Positions 11,480-22,463 of a stretch of 64,000 nt of DNA are shown here, one piece after another (the stretch's first letter is position 1; each line of letters starts with the position of its first letter). Source of the stretch: Charina bottae (taxonomy: Eukaryota; Chordata; Lepidosauria; Squamata; Charinaidae); NCBI GenBank assembly GCA_023362775.1, contig JALMGJ010000005.1, positions 39,861,463 to 39,925,462 on the forward strand. Reading direction: 5' to 3'. The translations under genes were made by a program, and so were the position numbers. The notes beneath the pieces are model-generated. The model worked only from the letters and a program-made list of their open reading frames with translations. It ran no database searches and was not told the origin of the DNA.

Positions 11480-11540
11480 CTATCCATCTATCATCTATCA
11501 TCTATCATCTATCATCTATCATCTATCATCTATCATCTAT
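11480..11540. repeat. Heptamer tandem repeat (TATCATC)n
   Basis: About eight units of a 7-bp motif. Confidence 0.93.
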
Positions 11541-12379
11541 ATACACAAACACCTTAGTCATATCATTCATATATATTGTATCCTATATAATCCTGTTAAA
11601 GACTAAAACATTTACTATTGTGTAAGTTTTGATGGATCTTAGTTTAAAATTACCAAGATCAGCAGTTCAGAATTTATTGTCCTGTCAAACTTTATGTCAG
11701 TTTTAGGACTAAGGCCTTTTTTCTATGGAAAAAAAAAGTGGAACTGCTATCATATCCCAAATAACCAAGTTAAATATTTACAGTACATGCTTTAGAAAAC
11801 AATTACTCATATCCAGCAATAAAACAGTCAGAAAGGGATCAGGCAGGTTATTTGATAAGAGACACTTAGGTTGCAATTTCCCACCATTACAACAATTTCT
11901 CTACATTAGGAAGAAATTTCCCTGAAGAATACTACAGATTGAATAAAATGTTTAATGAAAACATAATGAAATCAACATGATTAAAAGCACAATAACAACT
12001 TGCTGATAATTATTTCATCATACCCAAAGAAGTGAAGCTATTTTAAAGATACAATTAAAGAGATCAGAACTATAAAGTAATCAAATAAATTGGTAGAAGA
12101 GCTAATGAAAGATGCTAGCTAACCATAGGGCAAATCCACAGGGCAACAATTCAAAACTGCCTTAATAAAAACTTTAAAACTTTTAACTAAGTTACAAAAA
12201 ACACTAACAGTAATCAGTTACTAAAACACAAAGGCACAACAGCTTCAGAAATTAAACTGGTTGTTCTTGCCATTTGCCTTTTTGAAAAAAATTGAAATGG
12301 GTATCCATCTTAGGCAGGAGTGGGCAACCTGCATTCCAGTCTACATGTAGCCTTCAAGTGTCCTTTTTCGCCTGCTTGG
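11541..12379. other. Unassigned AT-rich DNA
   Basis: No recognisable family or coding signal. Confidence 0.45.
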
Positions 12380-12408
12380 ACACCACCACCACCACCACCA
12401 CCACCACC
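12380..12408. repeat. Microsatellite (CAC)n
   Basis: About ten CAC units. It produces poly-Pro and poly-Trp chance ORFs on the two strands. Confidence 0.96.
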
Positions 12409-12485
12409 TTTTGTCATGATTGCTGGTAACTGGCAATATTTGAGGAAAGGAACAGATGAACACTATAGTATAAGTACTAGAATGC

Positions 12486-13540
12486 ATACAGGAGAAAGAA
12501 ATTATTAAAAGAGTTAAGAGTATATATGAGAATTGTACAAAAAACATGCCCAAATCAACAACACATATGAAGGTCTGATCACTGAATTAGAGCCAAAGCT
12601 TCTGGAAAATGAAATTAAATGGGTCCTAGAAAATATTGCTGAAACAAAGCCACAGGGGTTAATGAGATATCAGCAAAACTAACAGAATGATGCAGTTATA
12701 TGCTGTGTGTGGTTTGTAAGCAGCTATGGAAAACACAGCAGTGGCCAAGGGACTACAACACATCCATTTATTTTCCAGTACCGAACAAGAGCAGTATAAA
12801 AGAATGCTCAAACCACCAAAGAATTGCACTTATCTCACATGCTATTAAAAAAATGCTCAAGGTTTTGTGATCCAGACTTCAACAATACATGGAACAAGAA
12901 CTGCCAAATGTACAAGCTGGAATTAGAAGAGGTGGGGCACCTGAGATCACATTATCCTTCTAAAGGCAAGAGAGTTATAAAAATTCATTTATTTCTGCTT
13001 TATTGATTAAATTAATCACATATCAATATAACTTTATTGGGTATATTAAGGACAGCCATAACTGTAGACAGCCATTAAAAATGTGGGTCTACCAGGCCAC
13101 TTCATCTGCCTATTGAAGAATTTGTATGATGACTAGGAAGCAATAGTTAGAACAGAATATAGAACAACTAAATGGCTGAAAATTGAGAAAGAAGTACACC
13201 AAGATTGTGTACTTGTTTATATTATTAATTTAATCTATATGAAGAATATAACAAGAGAAATTCTGAACTGGAAGAAATAGAAATTGGAATTAAGATTGCT
13301 GGGATCATGAACAACCTCAGATATGCTGAAGATGCCACTTAGATGACTGGAAATAAGGAAGATTTATGAAATCTCTTCTGGTAAATGAAAGAAGAGAGTG
13401 CAAAAGTCAGTTTCCTGTCCAGTGTATAAAAACCTTAAAATTACATCAACAGGCAATATAAGCCCAATGCAAATAGGAAGATAAGAAATTGAAGTAGCTT
13501 TAACAGATTTTAGCTTCCCAAAATCAAACAATTTACAGGG
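12486..13540 (+). mobile_element. Decayed RTE/Bov-B LINE, reverse-transcriptase region
   Basis: Colinear with about 35560-36420 of the long Bov-B copy. Landmarks are a CAAACCACCAAAGAATTGCA block (35770 region), ATGGAACAAGAACTGCCAAA (35838), TACAAGCTGGAATTAGAAG (35860) and AGATATGCTGAAGATGCCAC (36265, the YADD region). Many stops and small deletions; clearly older than the copy at 33848-37054. Confidence 0.75.
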
Positions 13541-13550
13541 TACCAATCAA

Positions 13551-13750
13551 AGAGAATATTTGTAGCTCAGGGTTGAACTGTGGAGTCCTTGGTGCTCTCT
13601 GAGCCTTGTTGTTTTCTTGCAGACGTTTCATTGCCAGGCTAGGCACTGAAGACGTTGCCTAGCCTGGCAATGAAATGTCCGCAAGAAAACAACAAGGCTC
13701 AGAGAGCACCAAGGACTCCACAGTTCAACCCTGAGCTACAAATATTCTCT
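13551..13750. repeat. 200-bp near-perfect palindrome, Penelope-type terminal repeat
   Basis: The left arm from AGAGAATATTTGTAGCTCAG is the reverse complement of the right arm ending CTGAGCTACAAATATTCTCT, with only a few mismatches and a centre near 13650. Near the centre each arm carries hammerhead-like sequence (see 13646-13679). The sequence family, as I remember it, is common in squamates with a CTGATGA...GAAACGTC core. Such cores are described in the pseudo-LTRs of Penelope-like elements, which often insert as head-to-head inverted copies. Class assignment is inferred; the palindrome itself is directly visible. Confidence 0.7.
13646..13679 (+). ncRNA. Hammerhead-ribozyme-like motif
   Basis: CTGAAGA (13646-13652) fits the CUGANGA core. 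A six-pair stem II (GTTGCC with GGCAAT around a short loop) follows, then GAAA at 13672-13675 and TGTC. In the canonical core GAAAC precedes the GUC site; here C is replaced by T, so this arm may be inactive. The opposite arm on the minus strand keeps GAAACGTC but loses the CTGANGA box because the arms overlap at the centre. Probably a decayed ribozyme of a Penelope element. Confidence 0.5.
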
Positions 13751-16700
13751 TCAATTGGTAATTGATCATTCTTGAAAGCAAGGCTTTGAACAATACTTCA
13801 ATTCACGAGAAACTGAGGATTCAAAGGATTTATACTACTCCCTTCTGAAAATTTGTCTTGTGTATAGTGAAAAAGAGAATATAGTTTTTATTAACCCTGT
13901 TTATATGTATATGTATGTCTCTCTGTGTGTGTGTGTATCAGTTTGCTCATGGGTAACACTGAAGGTTTGGCTTTTGAACAATTTTTGACTCATTATAAAG
14001 TGATGATTCACACAACTATGTTAACACGAAAAAGAATGGGAACTAAACAATGGGAACTAAAAAAGTAATGTTTTGCCTTGAATTGTTTTTCCCCCACCTC
14101 TTATTTAAATAGAAAATAATTGACATTGTTTTTGTCTCTTTAATACCAATGTGTTATTGCCTGAATCCCACTGCTAATTCAGTAACCTTCATTGCAATAT
14201 TGATGCTTCCCAATAACATGCAATTTATTTTGTTAACACATTAAATGAAGCATCTGAAATAAGCACCTAAATTAGATTCAGTAGGACAGTTGTTACAATT
14301 TCATTAAATTTGAGTATACTCTGCTGCAGAGCATTTACTCTGTGTTTTAACTATTGTGTGTGAAATGGTTTGCCAAAGAAATTAAGGTGCCATTTGATTA
14401 AAAGCACTAAAAATTTAAAGGATGTGTCTTGATTTAATTGCACTAAAGAAAATAGCTGTTAGATATTAATTAGCATATCTACTAAATGCCATTGCTTGTT
14501 TCAACAATCATTCTTTAGCCAGGAATACTTGCTCTGGGCAACAAAAAAGTAAATCCGATGTAGCTATTTCAATTGGACATCTACTGCAATGGTGCAATCA
14601 CAGCTGGATGCTTACAGTTTTTCTGCCTGGAAGCAATGTGGCACTCTCATCATTTTACAAGGGATGCCTTTTCATATGGAAGCCTTCCTACATAGGGGTG
14701 CTTTTGATTGTACAGCTGCCACCATGAACCTGACCAAATGCCACTAGTGCTAACCAAAAGTGCTATGGTGATCAAAAGGACAGGGTTTGAAAGCAGATGA
14801 CATAATTGGATGCTTTCACTCCTGAACATCTAACAGGTTTATCCCAATTCAGGGATTTTAAATCTCAGGTTGTCTACCTCAATTATCAAAAGATTCTGCA
14901 AATTTTGGTTAGATGGTATAAACCATTGAACCAAATGCCATTATCACCAAACAAATTAAATCATCTCAGATATTGCTAGCATAGAGAGGATCATGTTGTT
15001 CTTGCCTGCCAGATCTGGGCTGCAAAAATGGAACAACCACTAGAACTTTATGTATCTCATTGCTGCCATCTAGTGGTCCCCTGGATTTGTGCAACCCAAA
15101 TCAGATAGTTAATGTACACCTTGGTTTACTCATAAAATTATCTTAATTGGCATTTATTAAAAATAATTACACTGACAGTTTTCAATAATTAAAAAAATAT
15201 TTGAGACTGAAAACACAAAACAATCCTTCGAAAGGCAAATGTCAGGAGCAAGCAAAAAAGATAAATTTTCCAAAGATGCTTTAAACATGTTAGTGTTGGA
15301 GCCTGGCATATTGCAGAAGGACAGTTGTTCTAGAGGACATTAATTTTGTATCTTAACTTTCATTGTAACTGAGGATCAAACTCCACATGATGTAGGGAGA
15401 TTTATATCAGTTCTTCCATATTACATTGTCCTTTCAAAGAATGAATGAATGAAATAAACTTCTTATATCGCTAATTATTGTAGCCTTTTGCTAGGATCAA
15501 TAATGGCACTCACAGAGGCTAATGGGTGTGGAGAAGTGCAAATCTTTCCAGGATAAACTGCCTCCGTTGATCTGAAACATATTCAAATAGTCAGTGAAAA
15601 TTTGAATAGACCTATGAATGGAGTGAGAAATGGGTGATTTCAATCAAAGGTCATTGCTATAATAATTTGCTTTTGTGTCTGTATAGATGTCCACACAGAC
15701 ATCTAGATCTTTGGCTGTGGTAAGCTTTTACCTTGTGTCTGCATTCCCAGGACATGAAGACTTTCTGGACAGGCTACAGAAACTGTACAGACTATACTTC
15801 CAGGCCATTAAAATGTAAGTTTTATATGAAGCACAAAGAGATTACACAACATAGAACATACTACTTGAGAGAAGGATTAGGGTGAGGCATTCATTTCCCA
15901 GCAAAGTAATAAACCCCTCAAAATTCCAGTTTGGTAATAGACAGCCTCATTAGAAACTCAAACTAAAATAGCACGAAGAGCCCAGCAATTGTCTATTCTG
16001 CAACTGCCAAAATGTTTGCGCTGTTCATTAACTGGAACCATTTTTGCCTTGCTAATCCTAATGAGATGCAGCTTTCATTACCATTCAAGCCTTGTGCTGT
16101 GGAAGCCTGGATTTATTTTCCCTTCCAAACTAATAATCTTATTCTGCAAGAAATCTTCTATTGCCTCAGAATTACTGAGATGCCTCACTCATTTTCCTGG
16201 TGAATGAGGAGTGCAGATCAGGATTTGCAGAAAATTCAGTTCATTCCAGCCCTGATCCTCAATGATATTTTAGTACACAAAACCAAGCAGGCAGCAGCCA
16301 GCACCTTTCCATACTTAATACATGAATGTACATACATGTGTGTATGCATTAATAGTTTATCCTGCAACTAAAGCCCAGTGAAAAACACTGAGATGGAAAA
16401 TGCTTTTACATCTTGCTGACTGTGGATCACAGAGTGGCCACTTAACACGTTACCAAAAAAAAAAATAAAGAGTCAGAAAAGGGTAGCTGTATAATCCATA
16501 TCTGAGTGTATATAAAATGCTTCTTGCAAGACTAGGTTCTATGAATCTGATGAACTGGAATATGATCCATGAAACCTTTTGCAGTCATGAATTTCTAAGT
16601 TTTTAAGGTTCTGTAGGATTTTTTCTTGCATTAACTGGAAATAATTAGCATAATTTAAAAGTACACAAAATGAAAATGCCTTTGACTGAATTACCTTCAG

Positions 16701-17488
16701 GCCTACTCAGTCTACTGTCTAGAGTCCAAATACTGATGAACAGCTTCAAGATCCCTGCATTTTCTTGTTTCTTTATCTTCAAACCAGACTGGGACTGGGT
16801 AGTCTTATGGATGATACCTTCCAAGAGAAGATTGTAAAATAGGACACATGGCCTCCCAGTGAATAACGTTGCATGTTTTGCTGTATTTTTCTTTTGGTTA
16901 TGTGAAGAAACTGAATATATAAATCTCATAACAAAACAGAGCAAGTTGCAAGGTATCCAAATTCCAGCATATACTTGAGTACATGATTTTAAAAAAATTT
17001 CTGTTCTAAAATGGGTTTGACATTTTATGTAATAGAAGGGAAGTCTGGACATGTAAAATTTTTAAAAATGCTTTATTTTTTGCTACTGTGATTGCTATTT
17101 CTATTGCTTTCGGAAGCAATTTAATTTATCTCCATGCTTCAACAAATTCAATAACAATATATAGATACTACATAGAACACTCTGCTCTTATGGTCTGTAA
17201 TAGCCTTTTCCAACCTGCTGCTTGTCTGCAATTTATTACATAGGATCCATTTATACTGTTTTGTCCTTCTGTGTTTTTAACTACCAGGGGATTTTGTACT
17301 ATCATGATGGAACTCTACATGGATCCAGTGACTAAATAATTTCATAGGTTTTGGATCAAGAGTCAAAATAAAATTCATAGACCTGAAAAAATCAAATCTA
17401 TACAACCTGCATGAATCCTGTTTTATGAGGATAAAATGTCTCAGTTATGGAACTCTAGTGTAAAGATCTATGCAATCCAAATATTTTG
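13751..17488. other. Unassigned AT-rich DNA
   Basis: No mobile element was recognised in this 3.7-kb stretch, the longest unbroken one before 24 kb. The 135-codon minus-strand ORF at 16645-17052 shows no domain pattern. It may be host intronic or intergenic sequence. Confidence 0.45.
14100..14500. other. Possible conserved non-coding element (candidate only)
   Basis: AT-rich, non-repetitive, with several TAATTA/ATTAAT-type homeodomain-like cores (TTAATTGC, TTAATTAGC, CTAATTCAG) and no element signature. Conservation cannot be seen from one sequence; the call rests on texture only. Confidence 0.2.
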
Positions 17489-17507
17489 AACTACATATAA
17501 AGAAAAA

Positions 17508-17838
17508 GGTAAAGGTTCCCCCCGCATATTTGTACAGTCGTGTCCGACTCTAGGGGGCGGTGCTCATCTCTGTTTGTTAGCCGAAGAGCCAGCGTTGTCA
17601 AAAGACGCTTCCGCAGTCATGTGGCCAGCATGACGCACGCGGAATGCTGTTACCTACCCACCAAAGTGGTACCTATTCATCTACTTGCATTTGCATGCTT
17701 TCAAATTGCTAGGTTGGCAACAGCTGGGGCTAGTGCAGGAGCTCACTCCGTCATGCGGGACTAGGGATTTGAATCTCTGAATTTGCAATCTTCCAATCGA
17801 CAAGCCTGGTGTTTTACCCACTGAGCCACCACGCCCCT
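17508..17838 (-). mobile_element. Sauria-type SINE, near full length
   Basis: On the minus strand it starts GGCGTGGTGGCTCAGTGGG (tRNA-like head), runs through the GAGCTCC...TGCCAACCTAGCA-type body and ends AGTCGGACACGACTG...CCTTTACC. An 11-bp direct repeat AACTACATATA flanks it at 17489-17499 and 17844-17854. The AGTCGGA-CGACT segment near the 3' end matches the last bases of Bov-B at about 37025, as known for Sauria SINEs mobilised by Bov-B. Confidence 0.9.
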
Positions 17839-18001
17839 TTCAAAACTACATATACACTTGCCTAAAATAATAGATTTAATCTGCCTACCTAGAGCACTAG
17901 ATGGAAATAAGCCTAACCGAACATAGAGAAACTTACTCAGGACTGGATCTGCCATTAGGCAGTGTGAAAGAATACCCTCAGGAAAGGAGTGCTTATAGGT
18001 A

Positions 18002-18456
18002 TGTCATGGCGAGCAGATGGAGCGGCCTGCTTCTCTCCTAGGCACCAGCGATCCAAGTACTATGCAGTAAATAGACTCCAAACAGAAGTTATATCAAATA
18101 TCCTATTTACTTATATACATACGTATTTACAGATCACTTCCACACAGGTAACAAATGATAAACCAACAATACAGCATACAGAGGTAGAAATGGGAATAAA
18201 TGAGAAGAAAGAATACAGGACATCTCTGTATTTATATATAAACTGACCAATCACAGTATAGGTCACTCTCATTATCCACCACACCCAACTTAACTCTTAG
18301 CACCTGTTGTATGTGTCATACACTGGCATATCATCCCTACAACAATGGATGCTAATTGGGTGACTCTGCAGAATATTTCCCCTTTCACCTAAATATCAAG
18401 CCTCTCAATATAATTTATATCTAGCTGTAAATTCCTGGGTATATCAAACCCCAACA
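18002..18456 (-). mobile_element. Solo LTR of the copia family at 51.6 kb
   Basis: The reverse complement aligns over its whole length with the 454-bp LTRs at 51595-52048 and 55670-56123: it starts TGTTGGGGTTTGAT and passes through TGTAAATACGTATGTATATAA. Differences are clearly more numerous than between those two LTRs, so it is an older or different-subfamily insertion. No internal sequence remains, as expected from recombination between LTRs. I could not find a clean 5-bp target duplication. Confidence 0.88.
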
Positions 18457-18947
18457 ATAATGTAGTGTAGAGGAAGGTAGTTAGGAAGGTGCTTCATTAT
18501 TGCCTGCCCGAATTCCCTGAATTAGCACCCTGTCCTAAGTTGCTGTGGAGGATAATGACCTACAGGTAGTGCTAAAAAAAGACCCAGCTGGCCATCCAGC
18601 TTTTGTACATGGAGTAAGAAGCACTCCCTGATTCTCCTCAGGCTGAAAGACCATTTTTCAACCTGTAGTCTTACAGCAAACCCTGTCCCCAAAAATCCTG
18701 AGCTCCAAACAGCTGAAATCCATACACTTTCTTTCAATTGCTTCTTGCTATTCTTCTCAGGATCCACTTGTCTTTGTCTTTTTTTTCCCCTTTAGGGGGC
18801 TCCTATTGGGTATGCTTATCTGGTGGCTATTTTATCAGTGGAGAATTTGTCTTCCCCTTGCTTCTTCTAATACAGCCCTTTTGCAGCTATTTAAGGGGAT
18901 AGGCAGCCTGATAATGGTAGAATAACAGTCCTGTCCAATTGCCTCTC
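18457..18947. other. Unassigned
   Basis: Nothing recognised. The 81-codon minus ORF at 18522-18767 lacks domain features. Confidence 0.4.
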
Positions 18948-19450
18948 TTATTTATTTTATTTATTAATCAAATTTATCACCGCCCATCTCTATCTCAATA
19001 GACTCTGGGCGGTTTACAATAAATATTAAAATTAAAAAACCTATCCGGGAGATGGGCGGGGATAAATTTAAATAATAATAAATAAAATAAAATAAATCAT
19101 TAGAATACAATATCATAATAAATAGAAATATAAAAAATCCAGAGGATGGTAAGATCATAAAAGGAGGTTATTACTAAGCTAACCACCCCCAGGAGGAACT
19201 ATCACTTCCTTTGTCCCAAGCCAGGCGGCAGAACCAGGTTTTTAAAGACTTCCGGAAAGCCAGGAGGGAGGGCACCTGCCTCACCTCCGGGGGCAAGATA
19301 TTCCACAGGGCGGGCGCTATCGCAGAGAAGGCACATTGATGCTAGGGGCTCCCTTTGCATCAAGAACCTCAGCAGTGTATTATGTGGAGCAGAGTTTTCC
19401 ATATCAGACCTTGGCAATGGATATTGATCAGCCTGTTGGGCAACTGAAGT
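18948..19450 (-). mobile_element. CR1-like LINE 3' end
   Basis: The minus strand encodes a C-terminal piece resembling the APGGEAGALPPGFPEVFKNL segment (compare EVRQAPSLLSFQKNLK in the copy at 43.8 kb). It is followed by the tail with GGGCGG...ATAAAT and ATAA units (18953-19010 read on minus). A second tail-like stretch in plus orientation, GGAGATGGGCGGGGATAAAT at 19045-19065, lies inside it, so a nested short 3' end or a local inversion is likely. Confidence 0.75.
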
Positions 19451-19454
19451 AATA

Positions 19455-19640
19455 CTTTCCCTAGGCATAAACAACCCAAAGTCATTTTAACAAGATCTAT
19501 TGAAATGAAAAGGGTAGTGTTACAAAAATTTCAGCAACTGAACTATTTTCCATTTATAAACAATTTATCTCCTAGGACATTAGAGTGGAGCTTTTTGTAA
19601 TTTCTTTTTAATGACTTTTTTGTGAATGCAGGTCTTCCAA
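19455..19640 (+). repeat. Unclassified interspersed repeat, copy 1
   Basis: Colinear with 47385-47545 over about 150 bp: both hold CTAGGCA...AAC, GGGTTACAAAAATTT (here GTGTTACAAAAATTT), AACTGAACT...TTTCCATTTA and TTTATCTCCTA. No coding capacity and no family recognised. Orientation is arbitrary. Confidence 0.6.
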
Positions 19641-20344
19641 TTGATCATGGATAAGCCTGGGACTTCCAGGGAAGAAACAGCGGACTGAAGATGGCTCCAC
19701 TTTTTGCGACAACTGCGGTGGAATGAAGAACTGGCAAGTAGACCGGTTTTTCAATAATCCCTCTCTGGACAAGAGAACTTGAGAATGCCCACAAGAGCTC
19801 CAGATAGTTGCTCCTCATGAGGAGACTTTAAGACAGTGGTCTCTGGCAGGTTTAGAGCTTTGGGAGATGAGGGAATAGCCATCTTGCTCAAATCGTAGTC
19901 AGCACCTTTAAAAGGACACTGGGTTTGTATGCTTCCTTTTCTAATAACTTTCAGAAATTGCTTGTTAACTGCTTTTCAGCTATTAGGACCCTTTGGATTG
20001 ACAAGTTTTACAGCACTGGATGAGTTTCCTTCAAACCTTAGCAAAAGAAGTTTTAAATACAAGTTTAAGGACTTTAAAAAAAATTAGGGGAGGTGAGAAT
20101 AAACAGCAAAAGGATGATTAAAACTTTGATTTTAGAAATTTACAAATGGACTAACGATCCAGATAAATTTGAAATAAGATTTTGGAATTAATTATAAAGA
20201 ATCCTTCCCATGGGAAAATGCCTTTATTTTGAATTCTTTTTTAAAAACATAAGATAAGACTTTAAAAATTGGACACTAAATGGAACTAGAAGGAACTAAA
20301 GATTACAATTAAAGGACAAGAACACTCAAACTCAACTTACAAAT

Positions 20345-20640
20345 ACAGAATGAAGCAAAATATTTTAACACTGAACATATTGAAGGATATTTTTGAACAA
20401 TGGACCCAGAAGTTAATTTTAAGAGTGTCTGCCTCTTCAGATAGACTGTGTTAAAAGATGTTATGGAAGAGGAGCAAGTTTTACCTGACAAAATTGAGAC
20501 TGATTTGACAGTAGATTTAAAAATCATAGCCTTCAAGAATGACATGGAAAAAGATGTTACACAGGACATACAAAAGAAACTGGCTGATGTCTTAATAATT
20601 AAAGGGGATATATAAATAACAAACGAAGAGAGTGACCTGG
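20345..20640 (+). pseudogene. L1-like ORF1 remnant
   Basis: From about 20350 the plus strand reads a start MKQNILTLNILKDIFEQW followed by TQKL and SSDRLC, parallel to the frame at 3846-4139. Stops interrupt it within 40 codons. It would have encoded the N-terminal part of the ORF1 RNA-binding protein. Not functional. Confidence 0.6.
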
Positions 20641-20966
20641 ATAATTTTCCTATATTGCATTTAGAAAAGAGGCTTGTTGAAATTTTGAAGAATTTTGTGA
20701 GAAGGGATAAAGAAAAAATGAAAAGAAATGAAGTCCCATGACATTATTTGACGGGACTAAAGATCAAGATTGTTAGAAGTAAAAGGAAGGAATATAACGT
20801 TGGTGTATTTGATCAAGGTTAAAATATATGTGTTATCTCTGGTAACCCTTAATGGACTTCTGCTGACATCAGGACTGAAATGATGAGGCTTTAAGTATTT
20901 GTTCATAGATAAGAGATGGGATATGGGAAGAAGAGATTGTTTGTTGTATTTTAACAGAAAGTAATA

Positions 20967-21060
20967 ATGGTTGTTGTGGGTATTCCGGGCTGTGTGGCTG
21001 TGTGGCCCAGAAGACCCACAACAACCATCAAACTCTGGCCGTGAAAGCCTTCGACAATAC
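20967..21060. mobile_element. 94-bp insertion, Penelope-type terminal fragment
   Basis: A 13-bp perfect direct repeat ACAGAAAGTAATA flanks it (20954-20966 and 21061-21073). It contains a short palindrome, TGGTTGTTGTGGGT at the left and ACCCACAACAACCA at the right, and an end GTGAAAGCCTTCGACAATAC. The ACCCACAACA and CCGGGCTGTGTGGC blocks recur at 27290-27318. A target duplication of this length fits target-primed retrotransposition and not a DNA transposon. Family inferred from the shared blocks. Confidence 0.65.
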
Positions 21061-21376
21061 ACAGAAAGTAATACGTTTCTTTTGGGGGAGATGGGCGGTG
21101 ATATAAATGTGAATGATAAATAAAATAAAGTTACTAAAATTGTTTATACTTGTTGTGTTGAAGGGGGAAGTCATTTCTTTATATATTTATTTTCTTTTTC
21201 TTTACTATATTCTTATTTTTTCTTTCTTTTCTATTTTTCTTTCTAATTTTTTTCCTTTTCTGCACCTTCCATTTTTTCTTTTTATTCTTTTCTCTTTTTT
21301 AGTTTGTATTAGTTTTTATTATTGTAACTGTTATTTTAAATAAAATTGCTATAAAAAAAGATAATGGATAAGCCTG

Positions 21377-21761
21377 CAGGTTTCTGGTTACAAAACCAGC
21401 TACGAAATCATTATCAGATTGAGAACCAACCCTTACACTCTTAGTACCCTGAGGTTTAGTTGGCTGCTATGCTAGAAGCAGAAGCCTCTCAGACACATGG
21501 CATGGTACAGCTAAATATGAATACTTATTGCAAATTAGAATGAATAATTAGTTGAATAATTGGTTGGTTGCCCTCTGTCCAAGTAAGGGGAGAAGTTTCT
21601 CTTTTATATCCACAACAGTTTAAACCTACCGATTCTTCTTCCCACCTTTCCCATATTTGGATTCTTTACCTTGTGCTTCATGGCTCTGAAGCCAAGCAGA
21701 TGCTGGTTGTTGACATAATTGACATCCCTGCCCTGAGAATCACAGGCCGTTAGAGCAGAAA
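21377..21761. other. Unassigned
   Basis: Nothing recognised between two insertions. Confidence 0.4.
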
Positions 21762-21775
21762 GATTGGAGAGTAAG

Positions 21776-22049
21776 GTAAAGGTAAAGGTACCCCCCGCAC
21801 ATTTGTGCAGTCGTGTCCGACTCTAGGGGCCGGTGCTCATCTCCGTTTGTTAGCCAAAGAGCCAGCGTTGTCCGAAGACGCTTCCACGGTCATGTGGCCG
21901 CATGACACGCGCGGAACGCTGTTACCTACCCACCGAAGTGGTACCTATTAATCTACTTGCATTTGCATGCTTTCGAATTGCTAGGTTGGCAAGAGCTGGA
22001 GCTAGTGCAGGAGCTCACTCTGCACGCAGGGCTAGGGATTTGAACCTCC
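21776..22049 (-). mobile_element. Sauria-type SINE, 5' truncated
   Basis: Same body and 3' end as the copy at 17508-17838 but lacking the tRNA-like head. A perfect 14-bp direct repeat GATTGGAGAGTAAG flanks it at 21762-21775 and 22050-22063, so truncation happened at insertion. Confidence 0.92.
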
Positions 22050-22063
22050 GATTGGAGAGTAAG

Positions 22064-22455
22064 CCTATCTTTATTTATAAAGTTTTGATGACTGGCCTGG
22101 TGACTGTATTCACACACATGCACGCGCACACACACACAGTCAATGGCCGGACAGGGGAAGGTAAATATAAAAGTTTTTTTCTCTTTTTTCAGATACTGCT
22201 ACAAAGTTACAAATTCAATTAACGGTGTGTGATTCTGTTTATGTTTCTTAACTCTGTTTAAGGAGGCTGTAGTCATCCTACTCGCTTTCTTGGGAATGAA
22301 CTTCATTGAGCACAATTGTATTCACATTTGGATAGGCACATTTTAAATTGCACTGTGCAAACAGCAATTTATCCAAATATTCTACAGAAAGAGAATAGCT
22401 TCCCACAATGGTTTTATATTGTCCAAGAAAAAAAAAAAGGAAAGTTGGGGGTTCA
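22064..22455. other. Unassigned, with a short CA-rich run
   Basis: A CACACACG-type run lies at 22111-22138; otherwise nothing recognised. Confidence 0.4.
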
Positions 22456-22463
22456 TTCTACAG

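Larger units (their letters stand above)
19660..21363 (+). mobile_element. Internally deleted L1-like element with intact ends
   Basis: A perfect 13-bp direct repeat ATGGATAAGCCTG flanks it at 19647-19659 and 21364-21376. It starts with GGACTTCCAGGGAAGAAACAG, typical in style of an L1 5' UTR. It holds an ORF1-like remnant near 20350-20640 and ends in a pyrimidine-rich 3' UTR (21165-21300), AATAAA at 21339 and a short A run. There is no ORF2 sequence, so the element is about 1.6 kb without its insertion. The layout resembles half-L1 (HAL1-like) non-autonomous elements. A 94-bp element is inserted at 20967-21060. Confidence 0.8.

Noticed and set aside
11480..11540. Heptamer repeat as a CRISPR-like or satellite array
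   Set aside because: No spacers, short total length, simple sequence; an ordinary microsatellite in a vertebrate genome.
16645..17052. 135-codon minus ORF
   Set aside because: No family resemblance, no repeats of it in the window, no splice-like or promoter context; length is within chance.
17508..17838. tRNA gene at the SINE head
   Set aside because: The head is tRNA-like (A- and B-box-like text) but cannot form a full cloverleaf, and the sequence continues into the SINE body.
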